Origin: Moraxella bovis
GTDB lineage: Bacteria > Pseudomonadota > Gammaproteobacteria > Pseudomonadales > Moraxellaceae
Assembly (NCBI RefSeq): GCF_002014975.1
Contig: NZ_MUXV01000024.1
Location: 26,090 to 63,406 of the forward strand
Length of the DNA stretch: 37,317 bases
Direction: 5' to 3'
The notes under the pieces were generated by a model that was not told where the DNA came from, did no database searches, and was given only the letters and a program-made list of their open reading frames with translations. This document shows positions 16,386 through 26,067 of this stretch, piece after piece (the stretch's first letter is position 1; every line of letters begins with the position of its first letter). Both the position numbers and the translations under genes were made by a program.

Positions 16386-17936
16386 TCACCCATGCCGTAA
16401 CTGTCTTGGTCTAAACCCACTGGCAAGTAGCACCACCCCATACACCACCGCACCTGCCACGCAGATAGCGATTAGCACGGCAAGTTTTGCCCATGCCGAG
16501 CCGTCTTGGGGGTAGTAGGGTAGCACCGCATACAGACTTACCGTCATGGCAAGCGTGGCGATGACAAACTGCGTGCCCATTTTGTACCAATGTTTGCCAA
16601 AGTGCCAAATATCCCGTTTTTGTAAAAAGTAATACAAAAGCCCTGCATTGACAAAGCTCGCCCCTGTCGTGGCTAGGGCAAGACCGCCATGCAAGGGCAA
16701 TTTGGCAAGATAAAAAATCCCAATAAACACCACGCTAAACAGCATATTGGCAAACACTGAGACGATACCGATTTTGACAGGGGTTTTGGTGTCTTGCCCT
16801 GCAAAAAACGCAGGGGCGAACACCTTAATAAGCATAAAGCCCAAAATCCCGCCCGACAGACAGCGTAGAGCAAGAGAAGCCATGTCGCCGTCTGTGGCGC
16901 TAAATTCGCCACGCACAAACAGGGCATTCATCAGCACGTCCGACAGCACAAACATCGCCACGGATGCAGGCAGACCGATAAGAATAATGAGACGCATTGC
17001 CCAGTCTAGGGTTTTGCCAAATTCTGTCATGTCCGCTTTGGCACGGCTTGCTGACAGGCTGGGCAAAATGACCGTGCCGATTGCCACGCCAATAAGACCG
17101 AGTGGCAACTCGCTTAGCCGCTCGGCAGAGTAGAGCCACGAGACCGAGCCGTTTGCCATTTTGGATGCAAAAATGGTGTTGAGTAGCAGGTTAATTTGCG
17201 TTACCGACACCCCAAAAATGGCAGGGAGCATGAGCGTCAAGATGCGTCTGACCCCTTCATGTTTAAAGTCAATGCTTGGGGCGACCAGCAATTTTTTGCG
17301 ATATAAATCAGGCAGTTGAATGATAAGCTGTAATACACCTGCCACCGCCACCGCATAGCCTAGTGCCATGATAGATTTGTCAAGCATGGGAGCGATGAGC
17401 CACGCCCCGACTATCATCGAGATATTGAGTAAGACAGGGGCGAAGGCAGGCGGGGCAAATTTACCATAGCTTTGTAAAATACTGCCAAAAAATGCCGTCA
17501 TCGAGATAAAAAACAAATAAGGAAAGGTTAGGTACAAAAGCTCGGTTGCCGTGTTAAATTTGGCAGGGTCGTCCACAAACCCAGGGGCAAAAAGCTGTAT
17601 CACAAAGGGGGCAAGGGCAAGCACCGCCACAGTGAGTGCCAGCAATATCACCCCAAGCACGCCCGAGACACGGCTGATGAGTAGCTGAATTTCGTTAAAG
17701 GTTTTCTGTTCTTTATATTCGGTCAAGACAGGCACGAAGGCTTGCGAGAATGCTCCTTCGGCAAAAAGACGGCGTAAAAAGTTGGGGATTTTGAAGGCGA
17801 CCAAAAATGCGTCCATAAGACCGCCTGCCCCAAACACGCCCATAAGGACGACATCACGCACCAAGCCTAAAATGCGTGAGAGCATGGTCATGGAGCTAAC
17901 AACAAGGGTGGAGCTAAGCAGACGAGATTTTGCCAT
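16386..17936 (-). CDS. murJ: Lipid II flippase MurJ (MviN)
   Basis: A 516-residue inner-membrane protein of the MOP superfamily that moves lipid II across the membrane for peptidoglycan synthesis. The N-terminus RLLSSTLVVSSMTMLSRILGLVRDVVLMGVFGAG and the following DAFLVAFKIPNFLRRLFAEGAFSQAFVPVL are near-invariant MurJ signatures, including the arginines of the central cavity. About 14 hydrophobic segments follow, with SALYSAERL-type (VSWLYSAERLSELPLGLIGVAIGTVILP) and GQDTKTPVKIG motifs. Length is normal. A TATAAT (17965-17970 on the plus-strand complement) lies 29 bases upstream of the start, with no good -35. The ribosome-binding site is weak. Confidence 0.97.
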   Translation of the reverse strand: MAKSRLLSSTLVVSSMTMLSRILGLVRDVVLMGVFGAGGLMDAFLVAFKIPNFLRRLFAEGAFSQAFVPVLTEYKEQKTFNEIQLLISRVSGVLGVILLALTVAVLALAPFVIQLFAPGFVDDPAKFNTATELLYLTFPYLFFISMTAFFGSILQSYGKFAPPAFAPVLLNISMIVGAWLIAPMLDKSIMALGYAVAVAGVLQLIIQLPDLYRKKLLVAPSIDFKHEGVRRILTLMLPAIFGVSVTQINLLLNTIFASKMANGSVSWLYSAERLSELPLGLIGVAIGTVILPSLSASRAKADMTEFGKTLDWAMRLIILIGLPASVAMFVLSDVLMNALFVRGEFSATDGDMASLALRCLSGGILGFMLIKVFAPAFFAGQDTKTPVKIGIVSVFANMLFSVVFIGIFYLAKLPLHGGLALATTGASFVNAGLLYYFLQKRDIWHFGKHWYKMGTQFVIATLAMTVSLYAVLPYYPQDGSAWAKLAVLIAICVAGAVVYGVVLLASGFRPRQLRHG

Positions 17937-18380
17937 GATAAATTGCCAACAAAAATTTGTGCGTATTATAAAGGATTTGAGCGATGAGTGGATGAATTTT
18001 TGTGAATTTGTGGGGTGTGGGCGGATTTGTTAAATCAAAATTGGGGCTGTTTAAATTAAAAATAATAAAAAGAGTGAATGATTTTTTAAAAATATTGTAA
18101 CTTAAAAATAAAGATTGTAGCAACTGTATCCCACGCATCTTTTAATTTATATAAAAAATGATTTTCATCAATTTTATTTTTAAAAATATGTTAATTTAAA
18201 AAATACAAATTTTAATTGGATAAAAATTTTGGATAAATTGTAGGGGAAAACTGAATTAACCCTGTGATAAATATTAATTTTGGGAGAATTTCAATTTTCC
18301 CCCACACATCAAATTTTAAAAAGTATTTTATTGAACATACCATATTTTAAAATAATGCCATTCAAATAAATAAACCATTT
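17937..18380. other. AT-rich intergenic stretch, no gene seen
   Basis: 444 bases upstream of murJ. Beyond the murJ -10 box I see only homopolymer-rich sequence and an imperfect GGGAGAATT/AATTTTCCC dyad (about 18281-18301). No credible open frame, RNA gene or known repeat was recognised. Confidence 0.5.
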
Positions 18381-19055
18381 TTAAAACTTCTTATCAAACC
18401 ACCGTCCGCCCAACAAATGCACCCCAAGCCCAAACAATACCGTCAAAATCCCCACATAATGCCACAAAATAAGACGCTCTTTTAACGCCACGTAGCCCAC
18501 GACCAACGCAATGACAGGCACAAGCATGATAAAGGGCGTAACCTTGCTTGCCGAATGCCGAGCCAGCAAATACCCCCAGCCTGTATAGCCGACAAAGCTC
18601 GCCACATACGCCAAAAACATGACAGCAAGCACCCCTGACAGGCTAAAATTTGCCAAATGGCTTATCACACCGCCCACGCCATACGCCACGAGCGAGCCTA
18701 GCGTAAAGGTGATGAGTTGCCCCAAATGACGAGTGATAAGGGATTGACTTGTCCGATTTTTTTTTGACGATGACATTGCCAATCGCCCAGCTGAACGCCA
18801 CACCCAGCACAGGGAACATACCGATGAGCGAAAATCCGCCTTGATATTGCCCTACGCCGATGAGCCCTAAGCCCACACCAGCCATTATCATGCCAATCAG
18901 ATGATTGGGTTTGATGGATTCTTTAAAATCAATAAAAAACGCACCATGCCTAATATCAAAGGCGGTACATCATTTAAGCCGATTTTTATTGCCAAAAAAT
19001 TGACATCCCAAATCAAAACCACGCTAAATAAGACTAAATAATCTTTGGTGTGCAT
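18381..19055 (-). pseudogene. Decayed EamA/DMT-family permease
   Basis: Fragments of one drug/metabolite transporter gene. From the ATG at 19055 (AAGGAA ribosome-binding site): HTKDYLVLFSVVLIWDVNFL and AIKIGLNDVPPLILGMVRFLL match the EamA N-terminus. About 70 residues of the family are then missing, and sequence resumes in another frame at about 18945 (KPNHLIGMIMAGVGLGLIGV). A second shift occurs at a nine-T run (18757-18765, plus strand); with eight T the frame continues into NRTSQSLITRHLGQLITF and the last EamA helices (KVTPFIMLVPVIALVVGYV; GILTVLFGLGVHLL). So there is one internal deletion and one homopolymer frameshift. Intact members export amino acids or metabolites; this copy is almost certainly inactive. 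Confidence 0.8.
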
Positions 19056-19148
19056 ATTAATTCCTTTTAAAAATTGGTAATAAATTTGGGGTATTTTTTA
19101 ATTAAATTTTTAATAAGTCTCCTAAAAACTTTTAAAAAATTAAATCCA

Positions 19149-19736
19149 TTATTTTTTGCATAAATCATCGACCATTTTTCTTAATTTTTGCCAATCAAAA
19201 AATTCGCCAGGGTCGGTTTTGCGAGCAGGAGCAATATCGCTATGTCCCATAAGATGTCTCTTTGTGGCAGGATAGGCGGTATAAATGGCGTGGATAATAT
19301 GAGCAAGAGCGGTATATTGTATCTTAGTAAAGGGTGAGTAATCATCGCCTTCTAATTCTATGCCAATGGTAAAATCATTGCAATTTGACCGCCCAAGGTA
19401 AGCGGACTTCCCTGCGTGCCATGCCCTGTTATTAAAATTGACAAATTGACTAACAGACCCGTCTCGCTCAATAAATAAATGAGCCGACACTTCTAAATCG
19501 GCAATGGTTTTAAAATAGTCGTGGTCATTGGCATTTAGGTTATTTTGAAAAAAGGTTTTGACAAAATGCGTGCCAGTCTTATCTGTTTTGCCAAATTCGC
19601 TTGGGGGCAGGCTGATATTATGAATGACAATGCCCGTAATGGGGCAGTCGGGGCGGGCATTAAAATTGGGGGACGGCACAAAGTCCGCTCCGTGTAATAT
19701 GCCGTCTTTGATAAAAAAAGTGGTGAATTTTGTCAT
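19149..19736 (-). CDS. ampD: 1,6-anhydro-N-acetylmuramyl-L-alanine amidase
   Basis: AmpD is a cytoplasmic zinc amidase that cuts the stem peptide from anhydro-muropeptides during cell-wall recycling. The 195-residue protein has the expected zinc ligands: H39 in GIVIHNISLPP, H165 in GHSDIAPARK and D175 in KTDPGEFFDW (spacing H to D of ten, as in Citrobacter AmpD). SAHLFIERDG, RAWHAGKS and NDFTIGIELEGDD are further family hallmarks. There is no signal peptide, consistent with the cytosolic form. In other bacteria loss of AmpD derepresses AmpC; no ampC or ampR is in view. AnmK, the next recycling enzyme, is encoded at 33063. Confidence 0.95.
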   Translation of the reverse strand: MTKFTTFFIKDGILHGADFVPSPNFNARPDCPITGIVIHNISLPPSEFGKTDKTGTHFVKTFFQNNLNANDHDYFKTIADLEVSAHLFIERDGSVSQFVNFNNRAWHAGKSAYLGRSNCNDFTIGIELEGDDYSPFTKIQYTALAHIIHAIYTAYPATKRHLMGHSDIAPARKTDPGEFFDWQKLRKMVDDLCKK

Positions 19737-19808
19737 GATGATTTATACTTGTCAAAAGTCTATTCTATCAATTTTTATTTAAATTTAACACTTGATTTAA
19801 CACTTGCT

Positions 19809-21632
19809 ATGAAAAATTTTTACCAATCCACCCCCACACTACTAGCCCTTAGCCTAACCGCCTTGATGAGCGTGCCAGTGTATGCCGTCTCATCTGGCAA
19901 TGCCCTAACGGACGGCACCAACGTGGCGTATCGAGACAGTCGTGTGGTTTTTGATGAGATTCAGCATTCATTTTTAACAGATAATTCCCAACCTAGCACC
20001 GCCCCAACCGCCAGCCAATCTGGGTCTTTGGCAGACGTGGCAAGCTCCCCTGCATGGCGAAAATTGTTACTGCTTGACAAAAAAGGCAAACCCACTGCCA
20101 AAGACCCTCATTTTTTACTGGCAGGGGGTGACACCAGAGCCGAGCTTGACGCTATCATCAAGGCGATAGATGAACGTGATGATAAGGTGCTGTGTGCCTT
20201 TCCTGCTCGCACGCACTATGTGGCAGAGCAGTTGGGCTTGGCGTTAGATGACAGCGGTTGTGATGAATTTCATGCGTGGGCGAAACAGTATGACGCTCGG
20301 GCGTTGTCGCTGACCTTTGCCGATGAACACCCCAATTCGCTCGGCTCGGCGTTCGCTCATGTGATGATAAAGGCGGACACCGAGCAAAGTCTGGCAAGTG
20401 GTCGTGATGATGACGCTTTTGCCATTAACTACACCGTTGCCCGAGATAAGGCGGACGGCGAAGCCGAAGCCAGTGCCCGCTCGCTGGTGGGCGGTTATGC
20501 AGGGATCATGGAGTTTTATGATTATGATGAAAAGCGAGATGTGTACTTGCTTGATGATGAGCGAGACATTTGGGAATATCGCTTAAATCTCACCACTGCC
20601 GAAGTCGCCCAAATCATGCGACACGTGTGGGAGATTAAAGACTTAAAACGTCCGTATTTTTTTACTCATGACAACTGTGCCAGTGAGATATTACGCCTGA
20701 TTGATGTCGTGCGTGGCAGTGAGTTGCGTGAAGCGGTTGGCAAAGTCGTTATTCCTAACGAAGTGGCACGCGTGCTGACCGATAAGGGACTGGTGCGTGA
20801 TACCAAATACCTGCCGTCAAAGATCAGTACCGCGCAAGCGGTGCAAAACGGCACACAGGGTGTGGTTACAAGCCCTAGCAACCCCGCCCATGCCAGTCCC
20901 ACGCACCGCATTGGCTTATCGGTCGGCTATGATGACAGTTATCATGGTACACGCACGGGTGATAATGACGGCACAACTTTTGGACTGTCGTTACGCTCGG
21001 CATATTATGATGTGCTAGATAGACCTGTGGGCGTACGCCAGTATCTTGATGTCGAAATGCTCTCGCTCGATGTACGATATGATGATAGGCTAAAAGTGGA
21101 TAAGGCAACGGTATTTAGCACACGCAGTTATAACCCAACCAACACCGCCAAAGCCCATAACGGCATGGCATGGGGTCAGCACGCACGGCTCATGCAGGTC
21201 ATGGATGGCTCGGATAGGGATAATGATGACCATATGGTCTTTGATGTTCGCCTAGAAAAGGGCAAATCATGGACACTTGGGCAGGGCGAGCTAGGTACGG
21301 GCAGGCTTGCCGATACGCTCTGCTATGTGTTTGGCGGTTATGGCGGACAAGTGGGGCATATCAATAAGGGCTATCGTGTGGGGGCAGGCGTGAATGTCGG
21401 CTGTATTCATCATGCCAGTGATAAGGTGCGTGTCATGGGCGAGCTTGCCCTGCCAGTGTGGTATCATCACAATCAAGGCGAGACTCGCTCGACATACGTT
21501 CAGCCTGCTCTTAATGTCGGCGTGCAGTACGACATCAGCCCCACATACGCCCTACGCTTGACAGGTAAGGCGGAGCGTGGGCGTGATGACACGCACGAGC
21601 AAGTGGCGTTGGCGGTATTGCGGTATTTTTAG
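19809..21632 (+). CDS. Exported DUF4105 (Lnb N-terminal periplasmic domain) protein
   Basis: A 607-residue protein. The start at 19809 is chosen because it gives a clean signal peptide: MKNFYQSTPTLLALSLTAL, then MSVPVYAVSS with a likely cut after AYA-like VYA. The middle contains the DUF4105 signature PYFFTHDNCASEILRLIDVV (about 281-300), with the conserved cysteine and histidine of a papain-like or Lnb-type site, plus LGSAFAHVMIK and LVGGYAGIMEFYDY. The C-terminal third has repeated amphipathic strands ending in a terminal aromatic (VALAVLRYF), suggesting an outer-membrane beta-barrel-like region. Its function in bacteria is not established. It ends 15 bases from the convergent methyltransferase gene. 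The ribosome-binding site is poor. Confidence 0.82.
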   Translation: MKNFYQSTPTLLALSLTALMSVPVYAVSSGNALTDGTNVAYRDSRVVFDEIQHSFLTDNSQPSTAPTASQSGSLADVASSPAWRKLLLLDKKGKPTAKDPHFLLAGGDTRAELDAIIKAIDERDDKVLCAFPARTHYVAEQLGLALDDSGCDEFHAWAKQYDARALSLTFADEHPNSLGSAFAHVMIKADTEQSLASGRDDDAFAINYTVARDKADGEAEASARSLVGGYAGIMEFYDYDEKRDVYLLDDERDIWEYRLNLTTAEVAQIMRHVWEIKDLKRPYFFTHDNCASEILRLIDVVRGSELREAVGKVVIPNEVARVLTDKGLVRDTKYLPSKISTAQAVQNGTQGVVTSPSNPAHASPTHRIGLSVGYDDSYHGTRTGDNDGTTFGLSLRSAYYDVLDRPVGVRQYLDVEMLSLDVRYDDRLKVDKATVFSTRSYNPTNTAKAHNGMAWGQHARLMQVMDGSDRDNDDHMVFDVRLEKGKSWTLGQGELGTGRLADTLCYVFGGYGGQVGHINKGYRVGAGVNVGCIHHASDKVRVMGELALPVWYHHNQGETRSTYVQPALNVGVQYDISPTYALRLTGKAERGRDDTHEQVALAVLRYF

Positions 21633-21647
21633 ATTTCAAGTTTGTGC

Positions 21648-22436
21648 CTAGCGAATGCTGTGGGTGTTTTTAAACCTTCTCTGCCTTAAAATCTCATACA
21701 AACACACGCTCCCCGCCACACCGACATTTAGGCTTTCTTGTCCGTATTGGGGTAGGGTTAGGGGCGTGCATTCTTTTAATAAAATCTTATCCACGCCTTG
21801 CCCTTCGTGTCCCATAATCAGGGCAAGCGGTTTGGTCAAATCCTTATGATAAATCAAGCCATCAGCGTGCGAAGTTGTGGCAAACATGGGCACTTTAACG
21901 AAGTCAAAAATCTCATCAATCCCCACATTTTCATAAATATGTAAACTAAAATTTGCCCCCATGCCAGCACGCATTGTTTTGGGATTATAGGCGTGAGCCG
22001 TGCCTGTGGTGCAAATCACCGTTTCAAATCCTGTGGCACTGGCGGTGCGAAGTAGCGTTCCCAAATTGCCCGTATCTTGAATGCCATTGATAATTAAGCA
22101 GTCGTTTTCAATGGCTTGATTTAAAATCAAACTTGGCATCTCAATGATTGCCATTATGGGCAAACTTTCGCCAAGCGTGCGAATGGCTTTATATAAAGTA
22201 TCACTGATGATAATGGGATTTTTATTTAACTTGGCAAGTAAACTTTGAATTTCAGTATTTGTCATTCCACTTTCGCTGACAATGGTTGTGATTGGCATTT
22301 TACCTGCTTTTAAATAAGCGTCCAATAAATGCGTGCCTTCAATGACCGTTTGCCCAAGTTTCTTTCTTTTTTTAGGGTCGGTTAGTAAGGCGTGGGCGGT
22401 TTTAATTAGGGGGTTGTCTTTGGAGGTGATAATCAT
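21648..22436 (-). CDS. SpoU/TrmH-family RNA 2'-O-methyltransferase
   Basis: A 262-residue protein with an N-terminal substrate-binding domain (KDNPLIKTAHALLTDPKKRKKLGQTVIEGTHLL) and a SPOUT catalytic domain with motif 1 IQDTGNLGTLLRTASATGF, motif 2 LALIMGHEGQGV and motif 3 LPQYGQESLNVGVAGSVCLYE, the three knot motifs. It methylates ribose in rRNA or tRNA using S-adenosylmethionine. It is closest in layout to the RlmB/TrmH-like YsgA/TsnR group, so the exact nucleotide is unknown. It is the last gene of an fbp-membrane protein-methyltransferase string on the minus strand. Confidence 0.93.
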   Translation of the reverse strand: MIITSKDNPLIKTAHALLTDPKKRKKLGQTVIEGTHLLDAYLKAGKMPITTIVSESGMTNTEIQSLLAKLNKNPIIISDTLYKAIRTLGESLPIMAIIEMPSLILNQAIENDCLIINGIQDTGNLGTLLRTASATGFETVICTTGTAHAYNPKTMRAGMGANFSLHIYENVGIDEIFDFVKVPMFATTSHADGLIYHKDLTKPLALIMGHEGQGVDKILLKECTPLTLPQYGQESLNVGVAGSVCLYEILRQRRFKNTHSIR

Positions 22437-22456
22437 ATGAAGTTTTTTAAATGGGT

Positions 22457-22957
22457 TTATAAAATTAATTTTTTGCCACTATATTTTATCGCATATTCAT
22501 TAAAAACTTTTTGAATATCGACATTCTCATTATTTTCAAAATATTGCATATCTATTTTGTGTTTGTTTGTTTTTGTATGAATAATCAATGTTGGTATATT
22601 AAACATAAAACTAATATCAACCGATTGAATGTCTTGCCACTCTAATTCAAAACCGTGTTTTGGGTGATTAAACACCATGCCAATTTCATCAAAGATAAAC
22701 ATTGGCATGGGTTTTTGATTGTCTTTGTCATGCAACTTGTTAGGCATGATTGCCTTATAAATCATAAATAAAGGCACGGCGACAATAATCAAATCTTTAA
22801 TGATTGAAAAATTGTCTTTATTGGGATTGAGTAAATTTAAATATAAGACACAGAGCAAAATGGCACATACCAAAATGCCAAACACCAAAAGTCCCCATAA
22901 AAAATAATTGACGGATTCTGAAAGCGTTTTTGGTTGATAATAAAACTCTTGTCTCAT
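22457..22957 (-). CDS. Small membrane protein with PH-like C-terminal domain
   Basis: A 166-residue protein. Two hydrophobic helices ([36 protein letters not shown]) are followed by a soluble part of about 90 residues with alternating strands ([31 protein letters not shown], then [20 protein letters not shown]) that resemble a bacterial PH-like domain. Its start overlaps the end of fbp by four bases (ATGA), so it is cotranslated. No catalytic motif is visible and function is unknown. Confidence 0.7.
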   Translation of the reverse strand: MRQEFYYQPKTLSESVNYFLWGLLVFGILVCAILLCVLYLNLLNPNKDNFSIIKDLIIVAVPLFMIYKAIMPNKLHDKDNQKPMPMFIFDEIGMVFNHPKHGFELEWQDIQSVDISFMFNIPTLIIHTKTNKHKIDMQYFENNENVDIQKVFNEYAIKYSGKKLIL

Positions 22958-23967
22958 TCGCTCGACTTATCCCCATTCGCCAAAATCCCTGCCGTCTCGT
23001 GCAACGCCTTGACATAGTTCACTTCTTCTTTTGCTCCTAGCACCACAGGGATACGCTGATGAATGGCGGTCGGGATAATATCCATAATACGCACCACGCC
23101 GTCCGTACTTGCCCCGTCCGCTTGTTCAATGATAAAACTCATCGGATTGGCTTCGTACATCAGGCGAAGTTTGCCCGCCTTACCTGCAATTTTGGTATCA
23201 TACGGATACATAAACACCCCACCACGAATCAAAATACGATGCACATCGGCAATCATCGCCGCCACCCAGCGTGTGTTGTAGTCTTTTTGGCGTATGCCTG
23301 TGTCGCCTTGCACCAACTCTTCAATGTACTGCTGGATTGGTGGTAGCCAATAACGGCGGTTGGAGGCATTAATCGCATACTCGGCAGTCTGCTCGCTGAT
23401 ACGCACATTGTCGTTAATCAAAATATAAGTTTGGGTCATCGGGTCAAAGCTAAACATGGCAACGCCTGCCCCAAAAGTTACCGCCAGCATGGTGGACGTG
23501 CCATAGATAAAATAACCTGCCCCAAGCTGATTTTCGCCTTTTTGCAAAAAGTCGCTCTCACACGCCTTTTGTCCTTGATTGCGATAAGGCAAAATAGAAA
23601 AAATCGTCCCCACCGTCATATTAATGTCAATGTTGGACGAGCCGTCAAGCGGGTCAAAGGTAACGAGCAGGGTGCCGTCATCGTTGGCAGGGCTAATCTC
23701 ATCAAGCTCTTCCGATGCCACCCCTGCACAGTTGGGGTTGTGGATTAGGGCGTTTAGTAGCAGGTTGTTGGAAATCACGTCCAGCTTTTTTTGGGCTTCG
23801 CCTTGCACATTTTGTCCGCCTGCTTCGCCGTGAATGCCTGCCAATGCCCCTTTATCTAGTAAATGACTAATAGCAACGCTCGCTGTGGCAAGCGTGGTCA
23901 TGGTGCTGGCAAGCTCTGGCGTGGCGTGGGATTCTAGGTATTGGGCGAGCGTGGTTTGTGCGGTCAT
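22954..23967 (-). CDS. fbp: Class 1 fructose-1,6-bisphosphatase
   Basis: A 337-residue enzyme that removes the 1-phosphate from fructose 1,6-bisphosphate in gluconeogenesis. Signatures: VASEELDEI (metal-binding acidic cluster), [24 protein letters not shown] (canonical DPLDGSS), SNRRYW and the C-terminal substrate region YVRYVGSMVADVHRIL-like [23 protein letters not shown] and [20 protein letters not shown]. Length is as expected. AAGGATT lies just before the start. Moraxella-type bacteria generally use organic and amino acids, so gluconeogenesis would be a main route to sugar phosphates (inference). Confidence 0.97.
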   Translation of the reverse strand: MTAQTTLAQYLESHATPELASTMTTLATASVAISHLLDKGALAGIHGEAGGQNVQGEAQKKLDVISNNLLLNALIHNPNCAGVASEELDEISPANDDGTLLVTFDPLDGSSNIDINMTVGTIFSILPYRNQGQKACESDFLQKGENQLGAGYFIYGTSTMLAVTFGAGVAMFSFDPMTQTYILINDNVRISEQTAEYAINASNRRYWLPPIQQYIEELVQGDTGIRQKDYNTRWVAAMIADVHRILIRGGVFMYPYDTKIAGKAGKLRLMYEANPMSFIIEQADGASTDGVVRIMDIIPTAIHQRIPVVLGAKEEVNYVKALHETAGILANGDKSSE

Positions 23968-24410
23968 GGCAAATCCTTAAAGTCATAAATGCCCTTATTT
24001 TATCATGAAATGGGTAAGATGTCAGAGATATTTTATTTTTTGATGATGGGATAAACTCATAAAATACTGAGAGTAAAAAATGAATGATGAGTAAATATTC
24101 ATCCTTAAAACTATTTTTTATAGGCATGCTATAACGGGCTGTTTTGTCAGCCCATGGGGATTTTGATGGAATTAACCAAATTTATTGATGAATTACTTAA
24201 CGTCAATCAGATAAAAAAATCTCATTAAAATTTTTCATGTATTTTTTATCATCTCTTTTATTTTATGTTCTTTAACCGCTTATATTTTTGGTGGTGTTGT
24301 TGAGATGGTTTTATTTGTTTTATTTTTCTAATAGAATACTTGTTTATATAAATTAGAATAAAAAAATGCAAAAGAAAACAAAGAAGTAATTATAGAAGAC
24401 TTAAAATTAT
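23968..24410. other. Gene-poor region upstream of fbp
   Basis: 443 bases. It contains a TGC-TATAAC extended -10 (24130-24135), a hairpin GGGCTG/CAGCCC (24136-24153) and a short open frame (entry at 24166). A hydrophobic stop-bounded frame (about 24226-24333) has no start codon. It probably holds remnants of lost genes. The fbp promoter should lie at the left edge: TAAAAT is visible about 40 bases before the start. Confidence 0.4.
24166..24228 (+). other. 20-codon open frame with strong RBS, likely 5' remnant of a gene
   Basis: ATG at 24166 with GGGGA five bases upstream encodes MELTKFIDELLNVNQIKKSH. It has an extended -10 box and a 5' hairpin. The start resembles the beginning of Nif3/YbgI-type proteins, but this is a guess from a few residues. 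It is more likely a truncated gene than a functional peptide. Confidence 0.25.
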
Positions 24411-24543
24411 GGTAGTAGTCTAAAAAGTATGCTGAACTAGGTTTTCCGTTCGCCCTGAGCCTGCCTGCGGGTAGGAAAACCGTTAGGTTTCCCAAGCTCG
24501 CCACGAACGGTTTTCTCTGTAGCATACTTTTTGAACCAGAGCC
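24411..24543 (+). mobile_element. 133-bp MITE-like element, copy B, with 8-bp target duplication
   Basis: Ends are imperfect inverted repeats of about 23 bases (GGTAGTAGTCTAAAAAGTATGCT and the inverse of AGCATACTTTTTGAACCAGAGCC; the inner 12 bases AAAAAGTATGCT match exactly). The interior has nested palindromic arms (TTTTCCGTTCGCC, CTGCGGGTAGG, ACGAACGG). AAAATTAT lies on both sides (24403-24410 and 24544-24551), a clean 8-bp target-site duplication. There is no coding capacity, so it would depend on a transposase elsewhere. Confidence 0.85.
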
Positions 24544-24650
24544 AAAATTATATTTATTATCTCTCCCACATCAATCATTGTACTGATAGTAATTTTTAAT
24601 TTTTTTGCAATTTCCTTATTATATGATAGATTTTAATAAGGATAAAAAGA

Positions 24651-24893
24651 ATGAAATACCATAACTGGGGTGGTTTCTTCGTCACTTATGGGTGGTAACC
24701 ATAAAAAACTGAAAAATATTTTGTTGTAAATAATCATAAATCAAAAAAACTAGCTAATGACCAAGCCTCTCAATTAAATTATCCATATTATAAATTTATG
24801 AATAAAAAGATAGAGCTACCAATGGTTGAAAGTATTGAAGTTGTTTATCACACTTATAACAGCCCATTTGATGGTAGGCTGACAACGTTTTAA
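24651..24893 (+). pseudogene. 80-codon frame broken by two in-frame stop codons
   Basis: ATG at 24651 (AAGGA upstream) reads MKYHNWGGFFVTYGW, then TAA (24696), one Pro codon, TAA (24702). The same frame then stays open to 24893, giving KTEKYFVVNNHKSKKLAND and a tail MVESIEVVYHTYNSPFDGRL. The persistence of one frame suggests a small real gene recently inactivated by point mutations. No family is recognised. Confidence 0.45.
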
Positions 24894-24921
24894 AAACGTG
24901 TGATTTTCCTATTTTTGAAAA

Positions 24922-24965
24922 CACAAAAGGGGCAGGCTTGATGGATAAAGTCATCACGCCTGCCC
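24922..24965 (-). terminator. prs: Terminator of prs
   Basis: GGGCAGGC (24930-24937) pairs perfectly with GCCTGCCC (24958-24965), with an inner GATG/CATC pair. On the minus strand a T-rich tract (CTTTTGTG) follows. It is 43 bases after the prs stop. Confidence 0.75.
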
Positions 24966-25008
24966 ACGTCAGTTAAAGTAACGATAAGTGATTGCTTTTT
25001 GATGTCAA

Positions 25009-25956
25009 TCAATAATCAAACATCGCACTGATGGATTCTTCGTTGTTGATACGACGCAGGCTCTCAGCAATCATTGATGCGATGGTCACTTGACGGATTT
25101 TTGAGCAGGCTTTGGCTTCGTCCGTCAAAGGAATGGTGTCAGTAACTACAATCTCATCTAGGGCGGAGCTTGAGATGTTGTCTAGTGCCTTGCCCGAGAG
25201 TACAGGGTGCGTGATGTAGCCGACCACACGTTTTGCCCCTTTGTTTTTTAGGGCTTGGGCGGCTTTGCACAGTGTGCCTGCGGTATCTACGATGTCATCG
25301 ACAATGATGCAGTCACGTCCTGACACGTCGCCGATGATGTGCATGACTTCGGATTCATTGGCTTTGGCACGGCGTTTGTCGATGATGGCAAGGTCAACAT
25401 CACCCAGTGATTTGGCGACGGCTCTGGCTCGCACCACGCCACCGACATCAGGGGAAACGACCATGATGTTCTCATAATTTTTTTGTTTTAGGTCGCTAAG
25501 TAGCACGGGCGTGGCGTATAGGTTGTCCACGGGTACGTCAAAGAAACCTTGGATTTGGTCAGCGTGCAAATCCACCACCATCACACGGTCAATGCCAGCG
25601 ATGGACAGCATGTCTGCCACCACACGAGCCGAGATAGGCACACGAGCCGAACGGGGGCGACGGTCTTGGCGAGCATAGCCAAAATAAGGAATCACGGCAG
25701 TGATACGTCCTGCACTAGAACGGCGTAGAGCGTCCGCCAGTAGCACCACTTCCATCAGATGGTCGTTGGTCGGGGCACAGGTCGGTTGGAGGATAAAAAC
25801 GTCTTTACCACGCACGTTCTCTTTAATCTCAACGGCAATCTCGCCATCAGAGAAACGGGTAATATCAGACTTACTTAGGGGGATGTGAAGATGGTTGGCG
25901 ACGGTTTGAGCAAGTTCAGGATTGGCACTTCCTGAAAAGACGGCCATATATGACAT
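25009..25956 (-). CDS. prs: Ribose-phosphate pyrophosphokinase (PRPP synthase)
   Basis: A 315-residue enzyme making PRPP from ribose 5-phosphate and ATP, supplying purine (purE and purK in this window), pyrimidine, His and Trp synthesis. Signatures are complete: [53 protein letters not shown] (ATP loop), [13 protein letters not shown] and the PRPP loop [15 protein letters not shown]. It follows tandem tRNA-Gln genes and ispE, the usual gammaproteobacterial order, but has its own promoter in the gap and a terminator between it and the tRNAs. Confidence 0.98.
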   Translation of the reverse strand: MSYMAVFSGSANPELAQTVANHLHIPLSKSDITRFSDGEIAVEIKENVRGKDVFILQPTCAPTNDHLMEVVLLADALRRSSAGRITAVIPYFGYARQDRRPRSARVPISARVVADMLSIAGIDRVMVVDLHADQIQGFFDVPVDNLYATPVLLSDLKQKNYENIMVVSPDVGGVVRARAVAKSLGDVDLAIIDKRRAKANESEVMHIIGDVSGRDCIIVDDIVDTAGTLCKAAQALKNKGAKRVVGYITHPVLSGKALDNISSSALDEIVVTDTIPLTDEAKACSKIRQVTIASMIAESLRRINNEESISAMFDY

Positions 25957-25996
25957 GAAAAAATCCTATGGTTGGGACAGTGGGGTTAGCAAGATT

Positions 25997-26024
25997 ATTT
26001 TACCATTTTTTACCATCATTGCAA
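25997..26024 (-). promoter_or_regulatory. prs: prs promoter
   Basis: On the minus strand TTGCAA (26024-26019), 16 bases, TAAAAT (26002-25997), 40 bases before the start codon. Confidence 0.5.
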
Positions 26025-26067
26025 AGACTCAAACGCGGTAAAATAGCAATGTGTAAACAACAAACGT

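Noticed and set aside
24166..24228. Firm Nif3/YbgI assignment of the 20-codon frame
   Set aside because: Similarity rests on a handful of residues; kept as an unassigned remnant.
24651..24704. Stop-codon readthrough or recoding of the two TAA codons
   Set aside because: No recoding signal was recognised; ordinary inactivation is simpler.
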